Source: Fragum whitleyi (taxonomy: Eukaryota; Mollusca; Bivalvia; Cardiida; Cardiidae). Taken from it: a stretch of DNA of 64,000 nucleotides. The notes under the pieces were generated by a model. It saw nothing but the letters and a program-made list of their open reading frames with translations, made no database searches and had not been told where the DNA came from. This document shows positions 1 to 10,620 of the stretch, one piece after another; position 1 is the stretch's first letter; the number at the start of each line of letters is the position of its first letter. A program made the position numbers and the translations under genes. The stretch covers positions 39,911,419-39,975,418 of the forward strand of contig OX411544.1 of the NCBI GenBank assembly GCA_948146395.1, in the 5' to 3' direction.

Positions 1-1479
1 GAAAGTCGGTACTTTTAAATTCCAAATATCTCGGAACTTGGACAATGTATCGTCATAAAATCTTGACAAACCTCGACGACATTGATTAACGTTAATTTAA
101 ATAAAAGTAAAAATCTAGCGGTGCATATTTATTCGGTTCTAATGTGACAATAGATTTTGCGTGATTTGCGTCTGTATTCCGCAATAAATGAATATTGCTT
201 TTACGAAAACGCCTTCAGTTTATTAATTGCACCGTATAACATCGTAAAATTTTTAACTTTTTGCAGCATTGATTTACCCACAAATTACACCTACCTGGCC
301 TAGTATAAGTAAAAACGAACCTTGTTAGAAGAAGACAGCCAAAAATTAAATGAGCAAATCTTTGTTTTAATAGTATTATAACGTATCCGGATATTTGTTG
401 GCGACGGTTAAATTTCTAAATGTACAGTCAAACTTTTGCTTGATAATGGTATGGAATCCTTAGTCAAACCAAACAATGCCAAAATATCAAATAACTCGAA
501 CGAGAGCAGAAGATGTGAGGAGGGAAAATCTCAACACCATATGATCCGACGATTTGAACATATAGTATGTATAAGTCCACAGTTACCTTAATGCATGGCA
601 TCGATTTCAAAGAGTAGACTTTTATTATCTTGGCAAAAACTCAGAGAAATGCAAAAAGTGAAAGTGTGCACTTTCTTTTCAGAACTCAGTATACATTTTT
701 TCCCGGAAAGATACGCTCCGACGTTTGTTTACATTGAATTTTAAGCCCGTGTATGACAATTTGCACAATTGAATAATGACTCTGACCAGTTTTTTTTACA
801 ACGGCACAATGTAGCCATCACTAATATCAATTATGCTTTCTGTGTTTAGTCGATTATCAAAAGAATGTTAAGGCAAGGGGTGTAGCGTGCTGAAATTGAA
901 ATATACGCAAGGATTCTGTGAGGGTGATAGATAAGCTTCTATAACGTAGCCCCTTGTCTGATATCCTGATGGATAATTTACGTTATTGCTGCTATGAATA
1001 ACCCCTACTTCATGTAGGATTTGCTACAGAAGTTTTCTACTTTTTTAGACGAAACCAAGGGCGTAACTCCCATTTGGCACGCAAAGGAGAATCTCCGTTA
1101 TATAACCAGACAGAGAGCTAAGTTATTGCATCTAGGAATAATCCCTACTATTTGTAGGATCTGGTTCTGCCATGGAAATGTCTTCTTTATTCTGGACTAA
1201 ACTCTAGTCATGTTTAATAGTCTGACTAGGATCGTTACTTTTCTCACTACCCTTATGATTCTTTTTTGTCTGACGGGTCGTATCATTCGGAACATCGCTT
1301 GGACTTTTCCGTAAACTGTAAAGTATCTCAGACGTAAGAGTAGTAATTTTGGGTCATATTTAAGGTATTTTAGGTTCTGGTGGTATTTCGGTTAAATACG
1401 CTTGAAAAAAACAACAACAAACATTTCGTTAATGATTCCGATCATGTGAGGAGTTCTTGTGGGTATATTATAATGTGTT
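1..1479. other. No gene seen; AT-rich flank
   Basis: No convincing coding region. Two imperfect direct copies of a short stretch (about 960-1025 and 1115-1170) share blocks such as CCCTACT..TGTAGGAT, a local duplication of about 150 bp. A piece near 1056-1070 (GGGCGTAACTCCCAT) resembles the end of the repeat family annotated at 59660-59938. Confidence 0.4.
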
Positions 1480-1690
1480 GACAGAATATTATCAAATTAT
1501 AAAACGCCTACTTTCACCGATTCGTATGTTTTGTTTTATTCAACGTCATTCTTAGAGGGACGGATGATAATCGTGACGTCATGGAAACCCACGTGCGAAA
1601 TGACGCGCTTTCATGCCTGCGTCCTTTTAATTCCCGAAGTCTTTTCCGAAGTATCGCCGAGGGTTCCCGATTTAGGTTATATTAATGATT
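1480..1690 (-). repeat. Dispersed repeat M8, copy 1 (partial, inverted)
   Basis: Shares, in reverse orientation, a chain of blocks with 25150-25620 and 47650-48065: GTGACGTCAT, a CCCACGTGCGAAATGACGCG-like block, a CCGAGGGTTCCC block, and a TTATCAAATTATAAAACGCC block. It carries no coding potential that I recognise. Class unknown; the shared GTGACGTCAT and a hairpin in the other copies suggest a non-autonomous DNA transposon. Confidence 0.5.
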
Positions 1691-2110
1691 CTTTTTTTCT
1701 CTTTCAGAGTTTGTGAAAATGATGATGAGCAAATAGACGACAGAGAATTTTATAAGGGACCATTGAAAAGTTGACATTGTTATATTTTCTGTTTAATTTT
1801 AAAGATTATAGTTCTATCAAAATAAATTTTTAAAATTTTTCCCTTTTCTATGTTCGTATTGATAACATTGTGAATGTCCTCAACTAAAACCAGTCCTAAG
1901 TTCAGGATTAAAACATTTGCGAAAAGTTAAGAAATATTTGATACCCCATCTTCGCACGAGTTCATTCTTGCAAAACGGGCCTATCTTTAAGCGTTTGCAA
2001 ACATTTATTGGTACTATTTGCAACCTTAACACCTAAACATTCATAATAAACTCTCTTCAGGAATTATAACAGAACAATCGTAGACAAATTAGTAAATCTG
2101 TAATACTTGT

Positions 2111-2282
2111 CATTTTAAAATAGTAGAACCGTAATAGTTTTGCAATATTTCGGAACTCATGATCTTTCACAATATTGACTGAGGTTTCCTTATGAAATCA
2201 TTATGAAACCTCAGTTAACACTGTTACAGTTCATGACTTACAAAATGTTGCGGAACTTTTACGTGTCTACTACCTTAAAATG
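2111..2282. repeat. Imperfect foldback, about 85-bp arms
   Basis: The left arm starts CATTTTAAAATAGTAGA and the right arm ends CTACTACCTTAAAATG. The centre is ACTGAGGTTTC..GAAACCTCAGT around a loop of about 16 bases. The arms are roughly 75% complementary by eye. It may be a decayed foldback element or a whole short MITE. Confidence 0.55.
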
Positions 2283-2421
2283 AATTAATCATCTTGGTTG
2301 TTAGTAAACAATCAAAGTTCCTGTTGTGACAGGATGTAAAGACTACAATCAGCATCAGCGTCAACAGGAGGGAAAGACCCATCTGAATCCGCAGTATGGA
2401 CTTTCATTGACAGATCAGCGA

Positions 2422-2661
2422 GGGCCTGTTTTACTAAACATCTTACGATCATTTTTTGCGTAAGTCAAAAATTAAAGTTGCTTCTACAGAAGAAACTAAA
2501 TATGGAATTTTGCCATGCACTACCTCATTTCATTCGTCTTCTAAAGACAATTTCAATGAGATATTGCAAGTCAGAATCTAACAATGAATAAATTACCAGG
2601 TACGATTTGTGATTTTGAGCTACGATTATTTTTCGTAAGAAGTTTAATAAAAACGCGCCCC
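2422..2661. mobile_element. MITE family M9, copy 1
   Basis: Begins GGGCCTGTTTTACTAAACAT and ends with a degenerate inverted match (TTTAATAAAAACGCGCCCC). Its interior (GTAAGTC..GTTGCTTCTACAG..GGAATT..GCCATG) recurs at 2712-2928 and 15970-16160. The GGGCCTGTTTYA terminus resembles several animal cut-and-paste families; superfamily not assigned. Confidence 0.6.
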
Positions 2662-2711
2662 AGGTGGACGAGTATGCGATCTACGGTAACTAGCAACAGC
2701 AATAGCAACAT

Positions 2712-2928
2712 GGGCCTGTTTTACTAAACATCTAACGATCAATTTTTCGTAAGTCTAAATTCAAAGTTGCTTCTACAGTAGTAACTAAATAAGGAATTAT
2801 GCCATGTACCATCTCATTGAAATCATCTTTTTAAGGCAAGGCAGAATCCAACTATGAATAAAACAGCAGGTACGATTTGTGATTTTGACTAACGATTATC
2901 TTTTCGTAATTTGTGTAGTGAAACAGGC
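2712..2928. mobile_element. MITE family M9, copy 2
   Basis: Begins GGGCCTGTTTTACTAAACAT and ends GTAGTGAAACAGGC, the inverted form of the start. It lies 50 bp after copy 1 in the same orientation, so the two form a near-tandem pair. Non-coding. Confidence 0.65.
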
Positions 2929-4215
2929 AACAGGTTTTTAGAAACAGCGGCGTCTGTTTAATTAACATGGGCTCTCCTCGGTAGCCCCTTTCTGTCCCGT
3001 TCTCTTTGAGGACAAGCCAGCTTTCTTGTGGGCGTGGAAGGGGTTCTTATCAATGAACAAATCTTATCTGCGACAAATTTGAAACGAAAGAGATACCTCC
3101 AGCATGCGTGTTCTATTTGTGTTCCGTCAGTATTAACTTGCGTCTAAATGCGCGGAATGAAATATGCTTGTACGTGGAACGAGATTGAAAGGTCTCTTGT
3201 TAGTATTTCGTGCTTCAAATTTTCATGGAATAATGCACCGTATTTGCATGTATACGTTGACGTGAGAGATATGTCAGTGGTTTGCCAATGGTGTTTAGTG
3301 ATGCCTGCGCGGTCTATGCGTGAATCATGGGTGATTCGTCCGTGGTTCTTGGTGAACGAAATTTTCGTTCACCAGTGTTATATACTGTGTATGGAAAATC
3401 CTGTAAGATCTTAAGAGGTTTTAAATAAAGCAGTACCTTTTTAGATTCAATTTAGTATCTCTAAAGACTTCTCTCTACAAAATCACCGTTTATTTTGTTA
3501 ATGGCATGATACTAGCATTCTTCCTCAAGTGAAGATAATGAAAATTACCATTTAAAAACACAAAGTGAGGTTGCAATGTTTAGTGAGGCGTTTTGATTAT
3601 CCGCGTAAGCTTTTCGAGGGTTTAGAGCAAAAACAAAGTTTGTGTCTATACTTTTTATAAACAGATACTATGATTTTGGTCTAAGCCTTCGCTGTTGCAA
3701 CTTGTAGTAATTCGCCGGAAATATGTGTTTATTTAGGCCGTGAACTCTTGAACTTCTACACACCCCTGATTGGCCATACCACACGTGATGACCTACTACG
3801 ATTTTACCTGACTTCTTATGAATGAAGTCTTTGCTTAAAAGTTACGAAAGGTCAAGTTTACAAACGAATGAAATGTTCATGTCGTATTTCTGCTATTTTA
3901 AACGCACCCGGGCGCAATGCAAAACGTCGTGGGGGCGCTTTTATTTCAGACCCATTTACTTAATTAAAAAAAATACGTATTTAAGTACCTAAGAGAAGCA
4001 AACTGTTAACATGTTCGTAATTATCGACTGAAATACGTGCGCTACCCAATACGCTTTCCTATTTATCTATTAAGGCTATAAATTTAAAAAATAAAATAAA
4101 ATGTTAGATAATTAATTGTAATATTGTCATTTAAAGTCATCAATCGAAATACGGTCACCTACGACCATTAATTGCAGCTTTCAAAAGCAAGTGATTGTGT
4201 TAGCAGAAGCCGAGA
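2929..4215. other. No gene seen
   Basis: No supported coding sequence. A perfect 23-base palindrome (GGTGAACGAAATTTTCGTTCACC split as 11-base arms) lies at 3351-3373. The 88-residue open frame at 3148-3414 is low complexity and matches nothing that I recognise. Confidence 0.35.
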
Positions 4216-4611
4216 TTATTATTAATAATAATAATAATATCTTTATTTCATGAAGGTAGAACCTTAAGACATTTTTCAAATGAAAATGACATAAAAATAG
4301 TCTTTTTTACAAAGTTGCCTTCGTTATCAATGAAAAAAAAAAATACCGAAAAGTTTAAAAATGGTAATGGTGAAAAAAAACAACAAATGCTTCTTTAATA
4401 TATGAATAGCAAAACAAAATTTGATAACAATACGATGAATCACAGGAAATTAATTAGGGAATTGGAAATCCTCGGACAGAAACAGCTCTTTTTTACATGC
4501 TTATATGTTTTGTGAATGGACTTTAGAATTTCGTAATAGCAAATGTTGTTTAAGCTGATTTTTGAAACAAGATAAATAATTTGCGTCTCGAATAGATATA
4601 GAATCCAGGGG

Positions 4612-4855
4612 TCTATATTCGCACGGGTTCGATCCCCGGCCGCGGCACTTATCCTTTCCGACATTTGTCTTCCACCAATGGGTAGATCATTGTAAACCTT
4701 TGTGGAATAGCAACTGAAGGCTAGGAAAGGGATGTGGTGGTAGTACTGGTGTGAGAAATACTAGGAATCCATCGTTATGTGCTCCAGTCGTCGCGATATA
4801 CCTGAGAGATTGTTGGAAGCGACGTTAAACCTAAATTAAAAATCAAATCAAATCG
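4612..4855 (+). mobile_element. tRNA-Asp-like SINE, 5'-truncated, inserted in a LINE
   Basis: Starts within the tRNA-like head and retains a B box (GGGTTCGATCC-like, near 4626). The body is the conserved TCCTTTCCGAC..TTGTCTTCCACCAATGGG..GAAATACTAGGAATCCAT, and the tail is GCGATATACCTGA..GCGACGTTAAAC. Flanking near-identical words (TCGAATAGATATAG at about 4587 and TCGAATAGAAATAG at about 4855) look like a 14-base target duplication. The insertion interrupts the C-terminal part of the LINE reverse transcriptase region. Confidence 0.75.
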
Positions 4856-4857
4856 AA

Positions 4858-6640
4858 TAGAAATAGGAATTTCGTTCCACACAATCATACCGAAGTATGA
4901 AAATGCATTTTTCTTGTACAATGTATTGAATTTCGAGTTGGTAATATCATGATGAGCAGAAGACCGTAAATTATTATAGTTAGTGATTTTACAGAATGTA
5001 ATTATGTCCTTCATATATCCAGGTGTAAGATTATTAAGACATTTAAATATCAAAACAGAGGTGTGATAATTACACCTATTATCGAAAGTCAACCATTTAA
5101 ATGGTCCAATAAGATCTGTTGATGATGTTCTAGTTGAAGCACCTAGTATAACTCGGGCTGCCCTTTTCTGAAGTACAGACAATTCGGAAGTTCTATATTT
5201 AGCACCCTACCACCAAATTGTACAGCAATAGTCAAAGATAGGTAGAATGTAAGCATTATAAAATAACTGTTTCATTTGAAACGTAAGATAAGTCGAAATT
5301 CTTTTAAGTAAAGAAATCTTGCTGGCAATTTTAGAACATGTTTTTTCAATGTGTACATTCCAGGACAAATGTTTGTCTACGTGAACACCTAAAATTTTAT
5401 GAGACTCAACAATTTCAATACAAGTATCATTTACTTTTATATCCATGCTCAAATTTTAACTTTTGTTTTTGGTCCAATAAGCATACATTTTGTTTTATTT
5501 GGATTTACAAGCATATTGTTATTCGAACACCAACTATGTGTAGAATTTAAAATTTTCTGTAAACTTAACTTTATTTCATAAGGGTCGTACCCGGATTTAT
5601 ATAGCGTCGAGTCATCTGCATAAAGGTCTAAATTTGAAGCATCAACGTGCAAAGTCATATCATTAATGTAGATTAAAAACAAGAGAGGCCCTAAAATAGA
5701 GCCCTGTGGGACACCACAAGATACAGTTTTTGGAGATGTGTAGGTATTATCATATCTCATGTATTGTGTCCTGTTAGACAAGTATGATTAAAAAAAAGTT
5801 AAAGATTTCTCTGAGAAATTATGTAATTTAAGTTTATACAATAAAATCTTATGATCTACTAAATCAAACGCCTTTTTTAAATCAACGAAAATTGAGCGAA
5901 AAATCTTTCCGGAATCAATTTCTTTTGACCATTCATCAATAAGCCGAAGAAGGGCTGTTTGACAAGAGTGTTTTTCTCTAAATCCTGACTGGTGATTCGA
6001 TAATACACCATTTTTATCCAAAAATGAAACCAATTGTTTATACAAATGACGTCCAAAGATTTTTTAAAGAGTCGGCAATATTGATATCGGCCGATAATTA
6101 TTGGGATCTTCTTTTTTTGCGCCTTTAAATAATGGTAGAACACATGCTTCTTTTAATGCATTGGGAAATTTTACCTTTGCAATGCTGTTATTAATTATAG
6201 AAGTTGCTGGTAGCACATTGTGATCGTCACAGTATTTTAAAACTTTTGCACTGATTCCGTCAGTCCCAGAAGATCTATTTGTATCAAGATTACTTATAAG
6301 TTCGCAAACCTCTAAAGGTGTGATATAGTCTATGTCAAAAACTTGATCTTTCAAGATGTTTTTTAAATGTGTTTTTAAGAAAGAAAATGTGTTTTCGTTG
6401 AATTGAGATTTTGTCACAATGTTTTCTATATTAATGAAATGGTCATTGAAATGATTTAAGACATGTTGAGTTCCTTCAACATGTTTACCGTCAAATATCA
6501 TTTCCGATGGTAACGGGGAAGAGAAATAGTCTAAATCGTAGTTGTTTTGTATCTTTCTAAGATTTTTCCAAATATCTTTACTTCTCGTGCCTTTATTAAC
6601 GGCATTATTGTAGAAATTCTTGTTATCATTTGTACAAGAT
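4858..6640 (-). pseudogene. Reverse transcriptase pseudogene of a LINE
   Basis: Read 6640 to 4858 in several frames, it aligns block by block with the intact 644-residue protein at 36009-37943. Blocks in order: NHFNDHFINI, the RT segment NNYRPISILPTL, the palm segment FVDLKKAFDLVDH, SGVPQGSILGPLLFLIYIND (frame shown by CGVPQGS here), LYADDSTLY with the catalytic YADD, KTKCMLIGPKTK, HKILGVHVDKHLSW, FDYCCTIWW, and the C-terminal NNRCNYHTSVLIFKCLNNLTPGY. At least four frame breaks or stops separate the pieces (near 6050, 5785, 5450 and 5190). It is dead as a gene and useful only for dating the family. Confidence 0.85.
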
Positions 6641-8157
6641 AGGAAGTTCCAGACGACGCAATATTCAATGTTCCGCTACCGATGGACAAATCGGTCTAAT
6701 AAATCATTACCTATTCACGTATGGAATAAATAATCCTGTATTAAATCCTAAAATTTTGTGATGTGTAAATGCACCCGGTACATGAAATGAAAGTGTTTCG
6801 TAGTGAAAACACAACACGTCTGAAGTAAGCTGGGTCACCGCGTGTCGGCACATTTTGAAGTCCCAAGATTCTTGCAAGCGGCGACGTCGCTTTTGAAATA
6901 AGTCATACACGAGATTTTACGGGTTTTTTCCTATTTTAACAGTATGAATTGTGACTAGGATTTAATCATTTGACTCGGATATTTTGTATATTTGCAGAAG
7001 GTAAAATGATTTCAGAAATATTTTCGTAACAACGTGAAGAAAGGGGATTTTGTTCGCATGTGACTTATGAAGAATGGCGAGAAAAAAAATTAATTTTGTG
7101 TTACATTTTTACCTTTCACGCTTCCGGAAAACTGCGCAAGTTTAGGACGCGCTGGTTTTTCAGATGTTGAACGATCTTTTAATGATGCTACCAGCCTTAT
7201 CCTGATAGGAATTTAAGATAGTTAACCGACAATCTATTGAACATTACGCCATGGAGTAGCAGCTAATGAAATTAAATTCGAGACCGGATTTTTCACCACG
7301 GACCGTGGACGATTGGATGTTGTTGATCGTATAGTCAAGGGCCTGGGAATCGTATTTATGGGGGAGCGCGTTTATTAGGGAGGGTGCGTCTAAAAGGTGA
7401 ATACGGTATATTTAGTCCAAATTCTAATAAAAACATAAACACGCACCACTTGACCGTGACCAACCTTGATATGAAGTAAAAGATAACCCATTGGAAGACA
7501 ACTTATGTTCTCAACTACCAAATTTACACCTCTTGCTTAAATCCCGTTTTTATCTTATCCTTGTTGTTGCATACTTGTGTAATGTAAATATCTTCGGTTA
7601 CGGGTATTTTTGTATCATATTACCCAAATCCCATTCCCAGGGTTTTTTTGTTGTTGTTGTTTTTTTTTGTTTCAAACAAGGCCGGAAAACAGGGGATATA
7701 GCAATCTCGGTACGATTTACTGTTAATATATGAATGTCGTAAATAGATAAATAAATAAAAGAATCAAATGAACAAATATCCCAACACGATAGATCTAATT
7801 TCAAATTTTAACATCGAATGGAGACTGAAACGTCGTAACTATAGAATACTTTACCTGCAGCTGCGATCTTTAAGTCCCTAACTGCATTTTTCGTCCCCTA
7901 GTTTTACACTGATAACAAAATAATTTTTCTTCAAAGTACTTGACATAGTAACTACCACTGTATAGCGCTTCTGTCCCTCGGATGGCTCAAGAATTTCCTC
8001 AATCCAATTATTTATCTATTTGTTTTACCGGAAGTATGTAAAATATTACAAAAAACGAAATTTGGATTGTGAATCAATCGCCTGTGGACTGGAGCACCTT
8101 AACCTTAACATGGAAATTGGTATTTCTCGCACCAGAACTAGCATACATCCGTACGTA
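6641..8157. other. No gene seen
   Basis: No supported coding region and no repeat that I can match elsewhere in the window. Short T and A runs occur at 7645-7670. Confidence 0.35.
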
Positions 8158-9529
8158 CACTCATGTGCCAAATTAATGTCCACAAACATGGCCGCCGAAT
8201 CTTGCACAAAATCAAAACAATAAACTTTGAACTAATACAACTCTTGAACGAGAACTCCCACTTACTTGAAATTTTCAGTACGTTGTTATACACCCATTAG
8301 CTCTCAAAACAGACCTCATTCGTCGTGGTAGACTCAAATATAAGGACTTTATGTAGGATGGAGTAAAGGACTGCCAAATAGACATTATCCACTTAGGTGG
8401 ACTTCGACATCGGACGTCCGACTTCGGACTAAGAGGGGTCGTCTCAAAATGAAAGAACGGATTTTCGTTGAAACATCATGATTACATTTAACGATGCCGT
8501 CTCTGCTCATATTTTAAAGTGTGATTCGTGAGTATGGAGGTACAAGAAGCTATTGAAATGGTTAAAAAAGACTCGATTTCGGACATGCATGTGTTTTATC
8601 ATTTAAAATATGAGCGCTTCTATTTAACCAAGCTAAGTAATTTGTATACTGCAACGTAGATATATCAGTTTGTCTGCCCATCTATCTGTCTACTAACGAA
8701 CCTGTTAACTCATTTATCTTTAGTACTTCATTGCTAATATTTGGTATACAGCGTGCTTGTTTCAAAAGACAACAGGCAGTGGTCATTTCATTCAAGAGCA
8801 ATGCCAGAACTTTGACCATCATCTCAAAAACTTGCGTTGCCTAGCAACCGGTTATTTTTGGATGTGCTTGCGGTGTATTCAGGCCACATAGGTTGCTCGC
8901 TATAAAACAGTTCGAAACCGTGTGCGTTGAGCGCTTTTGGTCACCCGAACGCAACACATTGAATTAAACACAGCCAGTATCTTCTGACAACATTTGATTT
9001 GTACAAAGTGGTAAAAAAGAATGATAATTGTCTTTTATCAACCCCATCATTATAAAAGGAATAACTCTTTAAATAATCAAGATTATGCAGTGTGTAGGCC
9101 TATTGTATTGAATCGCATTTGGAGATCATTCTACATGATTTAAATAACCCTTAGACCACGCTTGAAGCGAATCGGCCAATCAGAGAGCAGTATTTCAAAA
9201 ATATAGATCACAGATACAACTCCTAGCATTGAATTTACAGATATACAATGAAAGTGTGTTGTGCACGTGAATCTTGACAGATTTTAAGTGCCGTGTCATT
9301 TTAAGAAAGTGTCGAGCATATTATATGATCGCTTTTTCCAAAAGACGTTCTACAGTTGCATACATGCAAAAGAGCTGCAATAAGTTACGATAATATATTC
9401 ATAAATATAGTTTCGGCATAGTTACTCATTATAAGAGTAATATATCAGCGAGTTTTACTCGGTTTCGTTGTACAGATGTTCGGGTTTAAATTACAGACAT
9501 TGTTAGAAAAGCGTGGTCTAAGTCAGATA

Positions 9530-9612
9530 GACAATCTCGTGCCACGGTATATGGGAAATAGACACTCGCTGAAGCTCGTGTCTATTTCCCATATACCACG
9601 GCACTCGTTGTC
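9530..9612. repeat. Long hairpin, 35-bp arms
   Basis: Arms 9530-9565 and 9578-9612 are inverted copies with few mismatches. The inner 27 bp, around GGTATATGGGAAATAGACAC, differ at two positions. The loop is 12 bases. It lies inside element A. Confidence 0.8.
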
Positions 9613-10319
9613 TATCCTATACGTATTCGACAGGACTGCCTTGTATACTTTCAATTAGGATATAATGCACTAGATAATAATCTTTCTGCTTTTGTCAGTC
9701 TTCTGAAGCGATCGTTACTTTTTTAAAAAAAAAAATCGAGTAATCATTTATTCCATGTCGTTGCATCATCGTCGTGGCTTGCGTGTACAATCTGTCACGT
9801 GTCTATTTTTTTTTAAACATTAAATGGAATTTCTGAAGGCAAAAAGGTTATACTTCGGATATTGACTTCTTAAGAACAAGTCTTAATTTTAATTTGGTTA
9901 TATTCTTAAAATACTTTTTAACACGTATTAACATTTTCTTTGTCCGAGATTTTTTTTCAGCAATCAAATGCTTAAAGAAATAGAAAAAAGAAGGAATTAA
10001 GTCAGTTTTGATTGAGAAACAATCATAAAAAAACCATGATGGAAGACATTTTCAGGTTGCATTATAATCGAGATACAGTGCATGAAGTCGGTGAATACAA
10101 TCAAAGCTTTTAAAGCAACTTGTGTTGAAAAAGCTTTGAACATTCGAGAATCAAATGTAACCCAATGCAGCATTGTACGAGAATAACATATTTCTTTTTT
10201 GCTTTTTATTGTTTTTTCATTAAATAATGGTAAATTATATATATATAAATGTTATGTTCACTCTATTTAAAGTTACATGTACTCGTATTTAATAACTGCC
10301 AAATAAATAAAACTAAATG

Positions 10320-10620
10320 ATTCATGATGACGTAACCTTAATCACAAGATGACGGGCTTAAAGGAATTGTGTCATAAGCTGTTCACATTTCGTCTAATTT
10401 TTAAGTTAAAGAAATAGAACATTTTTTTTTTGTTTTTCGGGTAAGATAGATTAATTATTCACTTCGTGAATAACAAAACTAAAATGTCACTTGTGGCTCC
10501 AGCACTTTTGAAAATGTACCCTTTGATGTTCACCCAGTAAAATATAGCTCGTCATTGTCAAAACGGTTTTCCTCCATGTCATTGGTTTTTTATGCGTCGA
10601 CCGAACGTCGGTAATATTAA
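10320..10620 (+). repeat. Foldback repeat M5, copy inside element A
   Basis: Contains the family core: TTCACATTTCGTCTAATTTT, AAAGAAATAGAA, and a decayed hairpin GTGAATAACAAAAC..GTCACTTGTGGCTCC. A counterpart lies at the equivalent site of element B, so it was probably present in their common ancestor. Confidence 0.5.

Larger units (their letters stand above)
4216..6640 (-). mobile_element. Non-LTR retrotransposon (LINE), decayed, 5'-truncated copy
   Basis: Reverse-strand LINE of the same family as 35562-37960. The 3' end on the - strand is GAAATAAAGATATT followed by an (ATT)n tail at 4216-4240, and the preceding GAAGGCAAC..GTAAAAAAGAC block is shared with the other copy. The RT region follows at 4858-6640. 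Similarity to the other copy fades near 6640, so the endonuclease half is missing. A SINE sits inside at 4612-4855. Confidence 0.8.

Noticed and set aside
3148..3414. 88-residue frame as a small gene
   Set aside because: No domain or signal, no splice context, and a length expected by chance in 64 kb.
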